This document shows, piece after piece, positions 9,228 through 17,395 of a DNA stretch of 64,000 nucleotides. The notes under the pieces are model-generated. The model did no database searches. It was not told the DNA's origin and saw nothing but the letters and a program-made list of their open reading frames with translations. The stretch is from Opacimonas immobilis (GTDB lineage: Bacteria; Pseudomonadota; Gammaproteobacteria; Enterobacterales; Alteromonadaceae), in NCBI RefSeq assembly GCF_048282545.1, contig NZ_CP182485.1:2294001-2358000 (forward strand), in the 5' to 3' direction. The translations under genes were made by a program, and so were the position numbers. The number at the start of each line of letters is the position of its first letter. Position 1 is the stretch's first letter.

Positions 9228-10511
9228 ATGAAACTCGAATCCATGGTCTTGCATCACGCTTACAAATCTGACCCGACGACTAAAGCAGCAGCCGTGCCAA
9301 TCTACCAAACCACATCTTATACGTTTGATGACACCCAACACGGTGCTGATCTCTTTGACTTAAAAGTTGCTGGTAATATCTATACTCGAATTATGAATCC
9401 AACCACAGCCGTATTAGAAGAACGCATGGCGGCTTTAGAGGGTGGGATAGGTGCATTATGCGTTGCTTCAGGTATGGCTGCCATTACCTATGCGGTTGAA
9501 GCCATTACTCATGTTGGCGCGAACATCATCTCGACCAGTCAACTATATGGCGGTACTTATAATTTGTTTGCTCATACCCTGCCACGCCAGGGTGTTGAAG
9601 TACGTATGGCGTCTTTTGATGATCTTGATACATTAGATGCCTTGTTTGACGAGAATACAAAAGCCGTTTTTTGTGAGTCCATCGGTAATCCTGCCGGGAA
9701 TGTTGTTGACTTACAAGCGCTTAGTGAGATTGCACATAAACACGGTGTGCCATTAATAGTGGATAACACTGTAGCAACACCCGCGCTGATTCGTCCGTTT
9801 GAGCACGGTGCCGATATCGTGATTCACTCTTTGACCAAATACGTTGGTGGCCATGGCACAACCATTGGCGGTGTGATTGTTGACTCTGGCAAATTTGACT
9901 GGGTCGCCAATAAAGACCGTTTCCCAATGCTCAACGAACCCGATCCCTCTTATCACGGTGTGGTGTATACCGAAGCACTTGGTCCTGCTGCATATATCGG
10001 CCGCTGTAGAGTGGTACCTTTGCGCAACACAGGCGCAGCACTTTCGCCGCAAAATGCCTTCCAACTACTGCAAGGATTAGAAACTTTGCCATTGCGCATG
10101 GAGCGCCATTGTCAAAATGCACAAGCCCTCGCTGAATATTTAAGTGCTCATCCGCTAGTAAGCTGGGTCAACTACGCTGGGTTAGATAACAGCCCATATC
10201 ACGCAACATGTCAAAAAATGTCTGGTGGTTTGGCTTCGGGAATAATCAGCTTTGGCATCAAAGCCGATGATGCCAAAGTCGCTGGTGGCAAATTCATCGA
10301 TGCATTACAAATGATCTTACGCTTAGTGAATATTGGTGATGCCAAGTCACTTGCTTGTCATCCTGCATCAACGACGCATCGTCAATTATCTCCTGAAGAA
10401 CTTGCCTCCGCTGGGGTTTCAGAGGATCTAGTGCGCATTTCGGTGGGCATCGAACACATTGATGATATCATCGCAGATGTTGAACAGGCGCTGAAGGCCT
10501 CCCTAGCTTAA
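9228..10511 (+). CDS. metY: O-acetylhomoserine sulfhydrylase (aminocarboxypropyltransferase)
   Basis: A 427-residue PLP enzyme of the Cys/Met metabolism family. Its length and the long insert after the PLP lysine point to the O-acetylhomoserine sulfhydrylase branch rather than cystathionine synthase or lyase (about 380-400). The PLP lysine is K204 in SLTKYVGGHGTT; GNIYTRIMNPT near residue 50 and SGMAAITYA near 81 are phosphate-binding regions. It makes homocysteine directly from O-acetylhomoserine and sulfide. AAGGA sits 7 bp before the ATG. I saw no MetJ box or SAM riboswitch in the 242 bp upstream, so its control is not evident. Confidence 0.93.
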   Translation: MKLESMVLHHAYKSDPTTKAAAVPIYQTTSYTFDDTQHGADLFDLKVAGNIYTRIMNPTTAVLEERMAALEGGIGALCVASGMAAITYAVEAITHVGANIISTSQLYGGTYNLFAHTLPRQGVEVRMASFDDLDTLDALFDENTKAVFCESIGNPAGNVVDLQALSEIAHKHGVPLIVDNTVATPALIRPFEHGADIVIHSLTKYVGGHGTTIGGVIVDSGKFDWVANKDRFPMLNEPDPSYHGVVYTEALGPAAYIGRCRVVPLRNTGAALSPQNAFQLLQGLETLPLRMERHCQNAQALAEYLSAHPLVSWVNYAGLDNSPYHATCQKMSGGLASGIISFGIKADDAKVAGGKFIDALQMILRLVNIGDAKSLACHPASTTHRQLSPEELASAGVSEDLVRISVGIEHIDDIIADVEQALKASLA

Positions 10512-10526
10512 TAAAAACACTAGCCT

Positions 10527-10576
10527 CAAATGAGTTCTTTACGCTATTATATGGCGAAAAATAAAGAACTCATTTG
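10527..10576. repeat. Perfect 15-bp inverted repeat ending just before the coiled-coil gene
   Basis: CAAATGAGTTCTTTA (10527-10541) and TAAAGAACTCATTTG (10562-10576) are exact reverse complements with a 20-nt loop containing TATTAT and an imperfect CGC...GCG pair. The right arm ends 3 nt before the ATG at 10580, so in RNA it would cover the initiation region. There is no T-tract on the plus strand beyond it. It may be an operator, a metY terminator read through, or a translational control hairpin. Confidence 0.6.
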
Positions 10577-10579
10577 ATT

Positions 10580-11284
10580 ATGTCCAATCGCTCTGCAGAT
10601 CATTTTTCCGAAATTCGACTAGAAGATAATGACCGTGTTGCGCCGCGTTCGCGAGCGGCTTCACCCCCACCCACCCCCAAGTCGTCAAGCTCTTCTTTGA
10701 CCCTAATAGCCTTTATTCTAGCCTTATTTGCATCAGGCGTTGGCGGTTACTTGTACTATTTGCATACGCAAACGATAGCAAGCTTGGATGATGCACAAAA
10801 CCGGATTGTAGAATTAGAAAATCAGCTCTCCGCCACAGGTGAAGAAATGGGTAGTTCGACGGTTGCCTTGCAAGCCAAACTCAAAGAGTTAGCAGCCAAA
10901 AGCGATGAACTCTGGGAACAAATGGATAAGCTTTGGGCATCGGCATGGCGTCGGAATCAAAAAGAGCTGCGCGATCTAGAAAAAGTTGTAGAAGACAATC
11001 GCACCAACTTGCAAAAAGGTCAAAATACTATCACCGCAAATGTGGCAAAGACGGACAAAGGACTCGATGTATTAGGTGTGGACATTAGCAGTTTGCGAAA
11101 TGAATTACTGGCCGTCAATCTTGAAATTGAATCAGTTAAGCAATCTATATTGAGTCACCAAAGTTCAAACAACACAGTCAATGACAAAATTGCGATATTG
11201 GAACAACGCAATAATGCACTAAAGCAAAAGGTGACTCAGCTGGAACGCACGGTCTCGACTTTGCGTTTAACACCAACAAGCTAA
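10580..11284 (+). CDS. Membrane-anchored coiled-coil protein of unknown function
   Basis: No family is recognised with confidence. The 234-residue product has a disordered, proline- and serine-rich cytoplasmic start (RAASPPPTPKSSSSS), one membrane segment (LTLIAFILALFASGVGGYLYY, about residues 37-57) and then a long coiled coil to the C-terminus, rich in L, E, K and Q. Two short tryptophan-containing turns (ELWEQMDKLWASAWRR) lie near residue 115. By topology the coiled coil would be periplasmic. An upstream in-frame TTG at 10574 lies inside the inverted repeat and is not preferred. It is followed after 3 bp by the ATP-grasp gene, so it heads a three-gene operon. Confidence 0.7.
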   Translation: MSNRSADHFSEIRLEDNDRVAPRSRAASPPPTPKSSSSSLTLIAFILALFASGVGGYLYYLHTQTIASLDDAQNRIVELENQLSATGEEMGSSTVALQAKLKELAAKSDELWEQMDKLWASAWRRNQKELRDLEKVVEDNRTNLQKGQNTITANVAKTDKGLDVLGVDISSLRNELLAVNLEIESVKQSILSHQSSNNTVNDKIAILEQRNNALKQKVTQLERTVSTLRLTPTS

Positions 11285-11287
11285 CCC

Positions 11288-12535
11288 ATGACTGATTCTG
11301 TTCTCATTATTGGTGTAGGTGCTTTTACTCATGGGATTGCCGAGCGTCTTCAAAAGGCTGGATTGAACGTGGTGGTTTGGCTAAATCGAGACTATGGTCA
11401 TTACGGTGCTCGACAAGTCGCAACATGTTTTACCTTGCACGACTACGCCAGCCCATTAGAGCTATTGGCTGAACACCCTTGTACCTATGTATTGCCGATG
11501 TCAATTGATTGGGCTCAGCAAACTTGGGCGTCGGCGCTTGTGGCGAACACAAAGATCCTCTGTCCTATAGGGGAAGCTTTGCAGCTAGAAAGAGATCGCT
11601 TTTTTGCTCATCGTTTATGTGAACAATATGGCATTGCGTTACCTAAAGCACATGTGGCAATGAATCGATTGGACGCTGAAGCCTTTATCGAAGAACACCC
11701 TGCTCCCTATGTGCTCAAAAACACCTTATGCTCCCCTACGAGTCCCATTCACACCATAGTGTGTGAAACCTTAGCGGATACCAAAAGTTGGCTAAATCGA
11801 ATCGACTATGCAGAAGGCGTCTATTTGCAGGAATATCTCGGTCATCGTGAGGCTGGGCATATCGCGTTTGTTCAAGGTGATACCATTACGCCTCTTATTA
11901 CCAATCAAGAATACAAACGCGCATTCAATGGCAATATGGGCAAAATCGCTGGTGCACCACTTGGCGGCATTGTCGAACAAGATCCTACGGATAAATACGG
12001 ACTGGTAGCTGAACTTATCGAACCTTTAAAGCCATGGTTTAAGGAAGTCAATTATTGTGGTCCAGTTCAAGTAACAGCGATATTTAAAGATAATCAATGG
12101 CGGGTCATTGAATACAACTGCCGACTGGGTGTCACGTGCGGTACTATGATCATGAGTATGTTGAATAACCCAATTGATCTCTTTAGAGCATTGGATGGAG
12201 AATCATTCATACCCGATTTTAAAGCCTCTTATCGGATCGGTACTTCAGTGACATTAGCCGGATATGGCTATCCATTTCTCGAAATCACAGGTCCTGCTTT
12301 CCCTGTTCTGATTGAGCCTTATGCACAAGCTGATATTTGGTTTAACGAAGTGATAAAAGGGCAAAATAATGACATTCTGGCAGATGGTCACAGACTACTC
12401 GAAGTCAATGCGTATGGTGAAAGCGTGGCACAGGCACTGACTCATTGCTACGCTCAATTGCAACGTATCCATTGTTCTGGAAGTTATTATCGAACGGATA
12501 TCGGTCAAACGATGTGGCCTCCAGGAAATGCCTAA
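11288..12535 (+). CDS. PurD-like ATP-grasp enzyme (substrate unknown)
   Basis: A 415-residue protein with the layout of phosphoribosylamine-glycine ligase: an N-terminal nucleotide-binding fold (VLIIGVGAFTHGIAERL), a central ATP-grasp domain (APYVLKNTLCSPTSPI..., EGVYLQEYLGHREAGHIAF) and a C-terminal segment with RVIEYNCRLGVTCG corresponding to the metal-binding E-x-N-x-R of ATP-grasp enzymes. It differs a good deal from true PurD, and it is not beside purH, so I read it as a paralogue that joins a carboxylate to an amine rather than the purine enzyme. Its stop overlaps the start of the alanine racemase (TAATG), which suggests the two work on the same amino-acid-derived product. The actual substrates are not deducible. 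Confidence 0.75.
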   Translation: MTDSVLIIGVGAFTHGIAERLQKAGLNVVVWLNRDYGHYGARQVATCFTLHDYASPLELLAEHPCTYVLPMSIDWAQQTWASALVANTKILCPIGEALQLERDRFFAHRLCEQYGIALPKAHVAMNRLDAEAFIEEHPAPYVLKNTLCSPTSPIHTIVCETLADTKSWLNRIDYAEGVYLQEYLGHREAGHIAFVQGDTITPLITNQEYKRAFNGNMGKIAGAPLGGIVEQDPTDKYGLVAELIEPLKPWFKEVNYCGPVQVTAIFKDNQWRVIEYNCRLGVTCGTMIMSMLNNPIDLFRALDGESFIPDFKASYRIGTSVTLAGYGYPFLEITGPAFPVLIEPYAQADIWFNEVIKGQNNDILADGHRLLEVNAYGESVAQALTHCYAQLQRIHCSGSYYRTDIGQTMWPPGNA

Positions 12536-13668
12536 TGAATATTCCTGATGTGGCTGCCATCCGCAATGCTTGGGTAGAAATCGATACTGTCCAACTCGCC
12601 CAGAACTTTGCAATCATTGATCGACATGCCCCTGCTCAGCTAAAGCGCTTATGTGTCGTAAAAGACAATGCTTATGGACATGGAGCAATAACAACCGCTC
12701 GTCTTGCATTGGCTAATGGGTATTGTTATTTGGCGGTTGAAACAATTAAAGAAGCCTATGAGCTGCGACAAAACGATATTCAAGCACCGATTTTGTTATT
12801 TGGTGAAGCGAGTTTAAAAGAACTTGAAGCATGTGTTGCGTTCAACATCACTCCTTGCATCAATTCAGCCTATCGAGCAAAACAGCTTAATGAGCTTTTA
12901 ATAAAAGCCGACAAGACTTTATCAGTTCAAGTCGAAGTCGATACCGGCATGAGTCGCTGGGGGATTTCCGATACCCAAGCTGTTGAGTGGATAACGACGC
13001 TAGCAACCGACTATTCGCAGCTACGCTTAGAAGGTGTGATGAGTCATTTTGCGATGTCAGACGAGGCGGATAAATCTTTTGCGATGCATCAGCTAGCTCG
13101 GTTTAATAAGGTGATTCATCATCCAAATGTACAACAGCTTGATTTACCATATATTCACATGAGTAATACCGGTGGATTATTAGATTTGCCAGATGCACAC
13201 TTTAGCATGGTGAGAACCGGTATTTTACCCTTTGGGATCTATCCATCGTTGGTATGTAATCAATATCCTGGCCTAAAACCTGTGATGTCAGTTAAAGCCA
13301 AAGTCATGACACTGCGTGACTTGTCGGTTGGCGATAAAGTCGGCTATGGCATGCATTTTACGGCCACCCATCCCATGAAAATAGCCGTACTTCCCATCGG
13401 ATATGGCGATGGCTATCCACGTGTCAGGAACAATGGCTATGTCTTAATTAAAGGCAGTCAGTGTCGTGTTGTCGGTGGTAATGCGATGGATGCAATGATG
13501 GTCGATGTCACCCATTTACCTGAAGTAGCCTTAGAGGACGAGGTGGTACTGATGGGGCAACAGGGGCAGCAATATATTGGTCCAAGAGATTTAGTGCCAT
13601 GGAAACAGACGGTGTGTTATGAGATTTTGACCAATTGGCGCTCAAGACTACCGCGCATTGAAGTGTAA
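12535..13668 (+). CDS. alr: Alanine racemase
   Basis: A 377-residue fold-type III PLP racemase. The PLP lysine is K43 in VVKDNAYGHG, the second catalytic tyrosine lies in VGYGMHFTA near residue 260, and the substrate loop reads GGNAMDAMMVDVT. Most alanine racemases have KADAYGHG or KANAYGHG, so the Asp after the lysine is a deviation. The frame is open further upstream, but the ATG at 12535 overlaps the stop of the ATP-grasp gene by one base and gives the normal length. It interconverts L- and D-alanine for peptidoglycan. Another amino acid is possible because of its partner. Whether this is the only alr in the genome cannot be told. Confidence 0.88.
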   Translation: MNIPDVAAIRNAWVEIDTVQLAQNFAIIDRHAPAQLKRLCVVKDNAYGHGAITTARLALANGYCYLAVETIKEAYELRQNDIQAPILLFGEASLKELEACVAFNITPCINSAYRAKQLNELLIKADKTLSVQVEVDTGMSRWGISDTQAVEWITTLATDYSQLRLEGVMSHFAMSDEADKSFAMHQLARFNKVIHHPNVQQLDLPYIHMSNTGGLLDLPDAHFSMVRTGILPFGIYPSLVCNQYPGLKPVMSVKAKVMTLRDLSVGDKVGYGMHFTATHPMKIAVLPIGYGDGYPRVRNNGYVLIKGSQCRVVGGNAMDAMMVDVTHLPEVALEDEVVLMGQQGQQYIGPRDLVPWKQTVCYEILTNWRSRLPRIEV

Positions 13669-13777
13669 TTATCCATCTCATCCTCTTGGCTTAACCAAAA
13701 TTTCATTTTTCTGTATCGAAATTGTCATCTTCATTTAGTTTCATTAACGAGATTTTTAGTTAAAGGAATATCTCATA

Positions 13778-15553
13778 ATGAAAAAAACACTATTAAGCAT
13801 AGCAATACTTTCTTCACTTACATTAACAGGTTGCTCCTTGGACGGAGATGACGGTACTGACGGGGCTCCAGGTGCCCAAGGTCCAGTAGGTCAGCAAGGG
13901 ATTCAAGGGGCAGCGGGAAATGATGCGAGTTTAGGCATTGAACTAGCACTCACCGCAAGAAGTGTATTAAGCGCTGATGGGGCCGCCGAAATCATTCAAT
14001 ACCATGCAGCTTCACAAACTATCTTTGCTACCAATGGCGCAGATGATGCAATTAGCATGATTGATATCAGTGGGATCACTAGTCAAGCATTAACGTTGCC
14101 AAGCAACGACAATTCATTAGTCGCGACCTCTTTATCATTGCCCACTGAACTCAATGGAATTGCTCTTGGTGGTCTTACCAGTATTGCGATTCATGACGAT
14201 TTGCTCGCAGTCGCTATCCCAGCTGATGCACACGCAGATGATGGCGTGATTGCGTTTTACAATAACCTATCCACGGCTCCAACGTTAGTGAAAGCCGTCA
14301 CCGTAGGCAATTTACCTGACATGGTCACTTTTACACCAGATGGTAGCAAAGTCCTTGTGGCAAATGAAGGTGAGCCCAGTGATGATTACTCAGTTGACCC
14401 TGAAGGCTCCATTGCCGTTATCGCAGTAACCAATGGTATACCTGCAGACACTGCAACGATTATTGATTTTAATGACTTTAACGATGATGCTGCAGTTCTA
14501 GCCAGTGCTGGCGTATTATTCCCTAATCCATCCGGTCGCACGATTAATGGCGTGACTATAAACACAACTGTTGCACAAGACTTAGAGCCAGAATACATCA
14601 CGGCAAACAATCAAACAGCCTATGTATCTATGCAGGAAAACAATGCGCTTGCAGTGGTCAATCTTGCCGATAATTCGGTTGAGATTGTTCCGTTAGGTTT
14701 AAAATCTTGGGCAGGATTAGACATCGATACCGTAGAAAATGGCGAAGTAAGCTTTGCACAATTTAACGGTTTATTTGGTGCATATCAGCCAGATTCCATC
14801 GCGCAATATCAATGGCAAGGACAAACGATCATTGTTACAGCTAATGAAGGGGATGCACGTGAATATTTCTTTGCTGTAGCTGATGAAGCCTCGTGCACAG
14901 CAGCTGGCGGTCAAGACTATGACGTAAATGATGGCTGTCTAGCGTATACCGATGAATTCAAAATTAAAGATTTAGACGCAGCACCAGGCTCTGCCTTTGA
15001 AGCGTTAAGCAACGATGACCGTATTCGTAACCTGCGTGTGACTCGTGCTGGCGGTGATACAAATAATGACGGTGAATTTGAGTTTGCCGTCGCTTATGGC
15101 GCTCGTTCCTTTACACTTTGGGACCAAAACGGACTTGTGATTTATGACTCTGGCGATGACTTTGAACGGATCACTGCCACTATCTACGGTTCTCAATTCA
15201 ATAATACCGATGATGAAAATGCGTCAGATGATCGTTCAGAAAACAAAGGCCCAGAACCAGAGGCCTTAACAGTTGCAACTATTGGTAACCGAGTCTACGC
15301 CTTTATAGGCTTAGAACGCACTGGTGGCGTGATGATCTATGATGTTACGAATCCTTTCTCGGTGAATTTTGTGGACTATGTGAACAATCGTGACTTTACT
15401 GAAGGATTAGCCAATTCAGACGGTATTGGCGATCTTGCACCAGAGTCTTTGATTGTTATCTCTGCAACCGATAGCCCTACAGGTAAACCGATTCTTGCAG
15501 TTGGCAACGAAGTGAGTGGTAGTGTGTCGTTGTGGGAAATCACTCAGCGTTAA
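13778..15553 (+). CDS. Choice-of-anchor I family lipoprotein with collagen-like linker
   Basis: A 591-residue secreted lipoprotein. The signal ends in lipobox LTGC with Cys19. Residues 23-49 are nine Gly-X-Y triplets (GTDGAPGAQGPVGQQ and so on), a collagen-like spacer. The rest is a beta-propeller-like domain of the choice-of-anchor I type, with MIDISG, VLVANEGEPSDD, ITANNQTAYVSMQENNA and VTANEGDAREYF repeats that resemble extracellular phosphatase/esterase-associated propellers. No catalytic residues can be named. It is monocistronic, with its own terminator. The function is probably extracellular or outer-membrane substrate binding or hydrolysis. Confidence 0.8.
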   Translation: MKKTLLSIAILSSLTLTGCSLDGDDGTDGAPGAQGPVGQQGIQGAAGNDASLGIELALTARSVLSADGAAEIIQYHAASQTIFATNGADDAISMIDISGITSQALTLPSNDNSLVATSLSLPTELNGIALGGLTSIAIHDDLLAVAIPADAHADDGVIAFYNNLSTAPTLVKAVTVGNLPDMVTFTPDGSKVLVANEGEPSDDYSVDPEGSIAVIAVTNGIPADTATIIDFNDFNDDAAVLASAGVLFPNPSGRTINGVTINTTVAQDLEPEYITANNQTAYVSMQENNALAVVNLADNSVEIVPLGLKSWAGLDIDTVENGEVSFAQFNGLFGAYQPDSIAQYQWQGQTIIVTANEGDAREYFFAVADEASCTAAGGQDYDVNDGCLAYTDEFKIKDLDAAPGSAFEALSNDDRIRNLRVTRAGGDTNNDGEFEFAVAYGARSFTLWDQNGLVIYDSGDDFERITATIYGSQFNNTDDENASDDRSENKGPEPEALTVATIGNRVYAFIGLERTGGVMIYDVTNPFSVNFVDYVNNRDFTEGLANSDGIGDLAPESLIVISATDSPTGKPILAVGNEVSGSVSLWEITQR

Positions 15554-15576
15554 GCACTTATTGATTGTGTCCAAAT

Positions 15577-15608
15577 AAAAAAGCCAGTTCAAGTGAACTG
15601 GCTTTTTT
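15577..15608. terminator. Bidirectional terminator between the lipoprotein gene and rpsO
   Basis: AAAAAAGCCAGTTC (15577-15590) and GAACTGGCTTTTTT (15595-15608) are exact complements around an AAGT loop. The flanking A and T runs give a U-tract in both directions, ending the lipoprotein transcript and the fMet-nusA-rpsO operon. Confidence 0.92.
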
Positions 15609-15625
15609 GCAATTTAAAACAAGTC

Positions 15626-15895
15626 TTAGCGACGTAGGCCTAAGCGCTTGATCAAATCTTGGTAAGCTTCTAAGTTACGACCTTTTAGATAGTCTAGTAA
15701 CTTACGACGCTGAGAAACCATGCGTAATAAACCACGACGTGAGTGGTGGTCTTTCTTATGTGCTTTAAAATGTGACTGTAACTTGTTGATGTTATGAGTT
15801 AACAAAGCAACTTGTACTTGAGGTGAACCAGTGTCGCCTTCTTTAGTCGCGTAATCAGCAACGATAGCTGCAGTTTCTTGAGTATTTAGTGACAT
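15626..15895 (-). CDS. rpsO: 30S ribosomal protein S15
   Basis: An 89-residue S15, the usual length. It binds 16S rRNA helices 20-22 early in 30S assembly. LLTHNINKLQSHFKAHKKDHHSRRGLLRMVSQRRKLLDYL is split across the RNA-binding core (residues 30-70). An ATG 12 bp further upstream would add MEKI, but the ATG at 15895 has GGAG at good spacing and gives the canonical MSLNTQE start. It is last in the operon and also has its own promoter. Confidence 0.98.
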   Translation of the reverse strand: MSLNTQETAAIVADYATKEGDTGSPQVQVALLTHNINKLQSHFKAHKKDHHSRRGLLRMVSQRRKLLDYLKGRNLEAYQDLIKRLGLRR

Positions 15896-15958
15896 AATCT
15901 TCTCCAAATGTTGATTAAGTAAGCCCGATCACTAATTCAGGTCTTACGAAGAGCGCGT

Positions 15959-15986
15959 ATTATATAGCATTTTGATGCCTTTGCAA
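15959..15986 (-). promoter_or_regulatory. Promoter of rpsO
   Basis: On the minus strand TTGCAA (15981-15986), a 16-bp spacer and TATAAT (15959-15964), followed by a GC-rich ACGCGC discriminator as in growth-rate-controlled ribosomal promoters. The roughly 55-nt leader to the rpsO start could hold the S15 autoregulatory fold known in E. coli; I did not resolve it. Confidence 0.75.
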
Positions 15987-15998
15987 GCTGTTGATAAT

Positions 15999-16919
15999 TT
16001 AGTTATGCACTAAACGCTTAACGTAAATATGAGAATCTGCGCGTAAGTCTCCTACTCCAAGAAAACGTCCTTCGCAATACATCCGATACTCACCAATCTC
16101 AATTCCACCAGTCAGTCGTTGTGCTTGTCCATATTGTATCCCTACCCGCTGAGCAGGTGTTAATTCACATTTTGGTAAACTTGCAACAGGTGAATCCGCT
16201 GGCAATAGGTATTGATCAATGACCTCAAAACGCTCGTCTTTGTGTTCATCTGCGAGTGCCTGCAGCGCATCAAAGGTCAACATTTTCTCCGTCGGATAAT
16301 CCGCAACACGTGTGCGTCGCAGTTCGGTCACATAAGCACCGCACCCCAAATCCTGCCCAATATCATCGACCAATGACCGAATGTAAGTACCTTTCGAAAC
16401 TCGCACTGTGAGCGCAAATTCATCATCAGTAATGTCATCTACCGACATATCAAAGATGGTAATTGGACGAGCAGGACGCTCGACTGTGATATCCTGTCTT
16501 GCATACCAATACAGAGGTTTGCCTTCATGTTTGAGCGCAGAATACATCGAAGGCACTTGTTCGGAATCACCTAGATAGGCAAGGCATGCTTGTTGGATTT
16601 GCTCAGGACCCACTGTCACTGGACGTGTTTCAACCACTTCCCCATCGGCGTCAGAGGTGTCTGTGCGAATGCCTAGCTTAGCACGAACATAATAGGTTTT
16701 GTCTGCATCTAACAAATACTGCGAAAACTTAGTCGATTCACCCAAACAAATGGGGAGCATGCCGCTAGCGAGAGGATCAAGGGCGCCAGTATGACCGGCT
16801 TTTTTGGCGTTAAAAATGGCTCGAACACGTTGCAAATAGCGATTTGACGATTCACCTAAAGGCTTATCCAATAAAAACACGCCATCAATGGCACGGCCAC
16901 TTTTGCGACTACGCGCCAT
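15999..16919 (-). CDS. truB: tRNA pseudouridine(55) synthase
   Basis: A 306-residue TruB. It makes pseudouridine 55 in the T-loop of nearly all tRNAs. The catalytic Asp lies in HTGALDPLASGMLPI near residue 46; SALKHEGKPLYWYARQ and SKGTYIRSLVDDIG are further family motifs, and the C-terminal PUA-like region follows. It starts 2 bp after the rbfA stop. No anomalies. Confidence 0.97.
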   Translation of the reverse strand: MARSRKSGRAIDGVFLLDKPLGESSNRYLQRVRAIFNAKKAGHTGALDPLASGMLPICLGESTKFSQYLLDADKTYYVRAKLGIRTDTSDADGEVVETRPVTVGPEQIQQACLAYLGDSEQVPSMYSALKHEGKPLYWYARQDITVERPARPITIFDMSVDDITDDEFALTVRVSKGTYIRSLVDDIGQDLGCGAYVTELRRTRVADYPTEKMLTFDALQALADEHKDERFEVIDQYLLPADSPVASLPKCELTPAQRVGIQYGQAQRLTGGIEIGEYRMYCEGRFLGVGDLRADSHIYVKRLVHN

Positions 16920-16921
16920 GC

Positions 16922-17335
16922 TTATTCGTCCTCATCCGAATGATTAATATCCTCAGGCTCACCCGATTTTTTAGCATCCTCGCGACGCACTTGAGACACC
17001 AAGTTCGAGATGCGCATGCCTTCAGTGATGGAACTGTCCTGAATGAAACGCAATGCTGGAGTATTACGCATTTTGACACGACGTCCTAATAAACCTCGGA
17101 CAAAACTTTTGCCTTCATCGAGCAGTTTCATTGATGCTTTATTTTTTGCTTCATCCATTTCTAAAAAGGTCACAAACACTTTGGCGTATGCTAAATCTCG
17201 TGACACTTCTACACCCGACACCGTTACCATGCCGATTTCAGGTACTTGGTGTTTAAACTCATGGTTAAGGATATTGGCAATCTCTTTGTGAAGTTGTTGC
17301 GACACTCGGGCCGTTCTGGAAAATTCTCTAGCCAT
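16922..17335 (-). CDS. rbfA: Ribosome-binding factor A
   Basis: A 137-residue KH-fold protein for late 30S maturation and cold adaptation. Family features are REFSRTARVSQQLHKEIANIL at the N-terminus and FVRGLLGRRVKMRNTPALRF in the middle, with an acidic tail. The gene lies between infB and truB as in other gammaproteobacteria; a hairpin with a short T-run stands between infB and it. Confidence 0.97.
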   Translation of the reverse strand: MAREFSRTARVSQQLHKEIANILNHEFKHQVPEIGMVTVSGVEVSRDLAYAKVFVTFLEMDEAKNKASMKLLDEGKSFVRGLLGRRVKMRNTPALRFIQDSSITEGMRISNLVSQVRREDAKKSGEPEDINHSDEDE

Positions 17336-17349
17336 ATTCTTCTCTTAGA

Positions 17350-17375
17350 CAAAAACGGAGGCTGTAGCCTCCGTT
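17350..17375 (-). terminator. Terminator-like hairpin between infB and rbfA
   Basis: AACGGAGGCT (17354-17363) and AGCCTCCGTT (17366-17375) pair fully; on the minus strand the hairpin is followed by TTTTTG. It lies inside the operon, so it probably attenuates rather than ends transcription, lowering rbfA-truB-rpsO relative to infB. Confidence 0.7.
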
Positions 17376-17395
17376 GCAATTGTTAACCGTGGTAC

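Noticed and set aside
13690..13760. PhoB box upstream of the choice-of-anchor lipoprotein (TTGTCAT...TTTCATT)
   Set aside because: Only loosely similar to the direct-repeat consensus; spacing is wrong.
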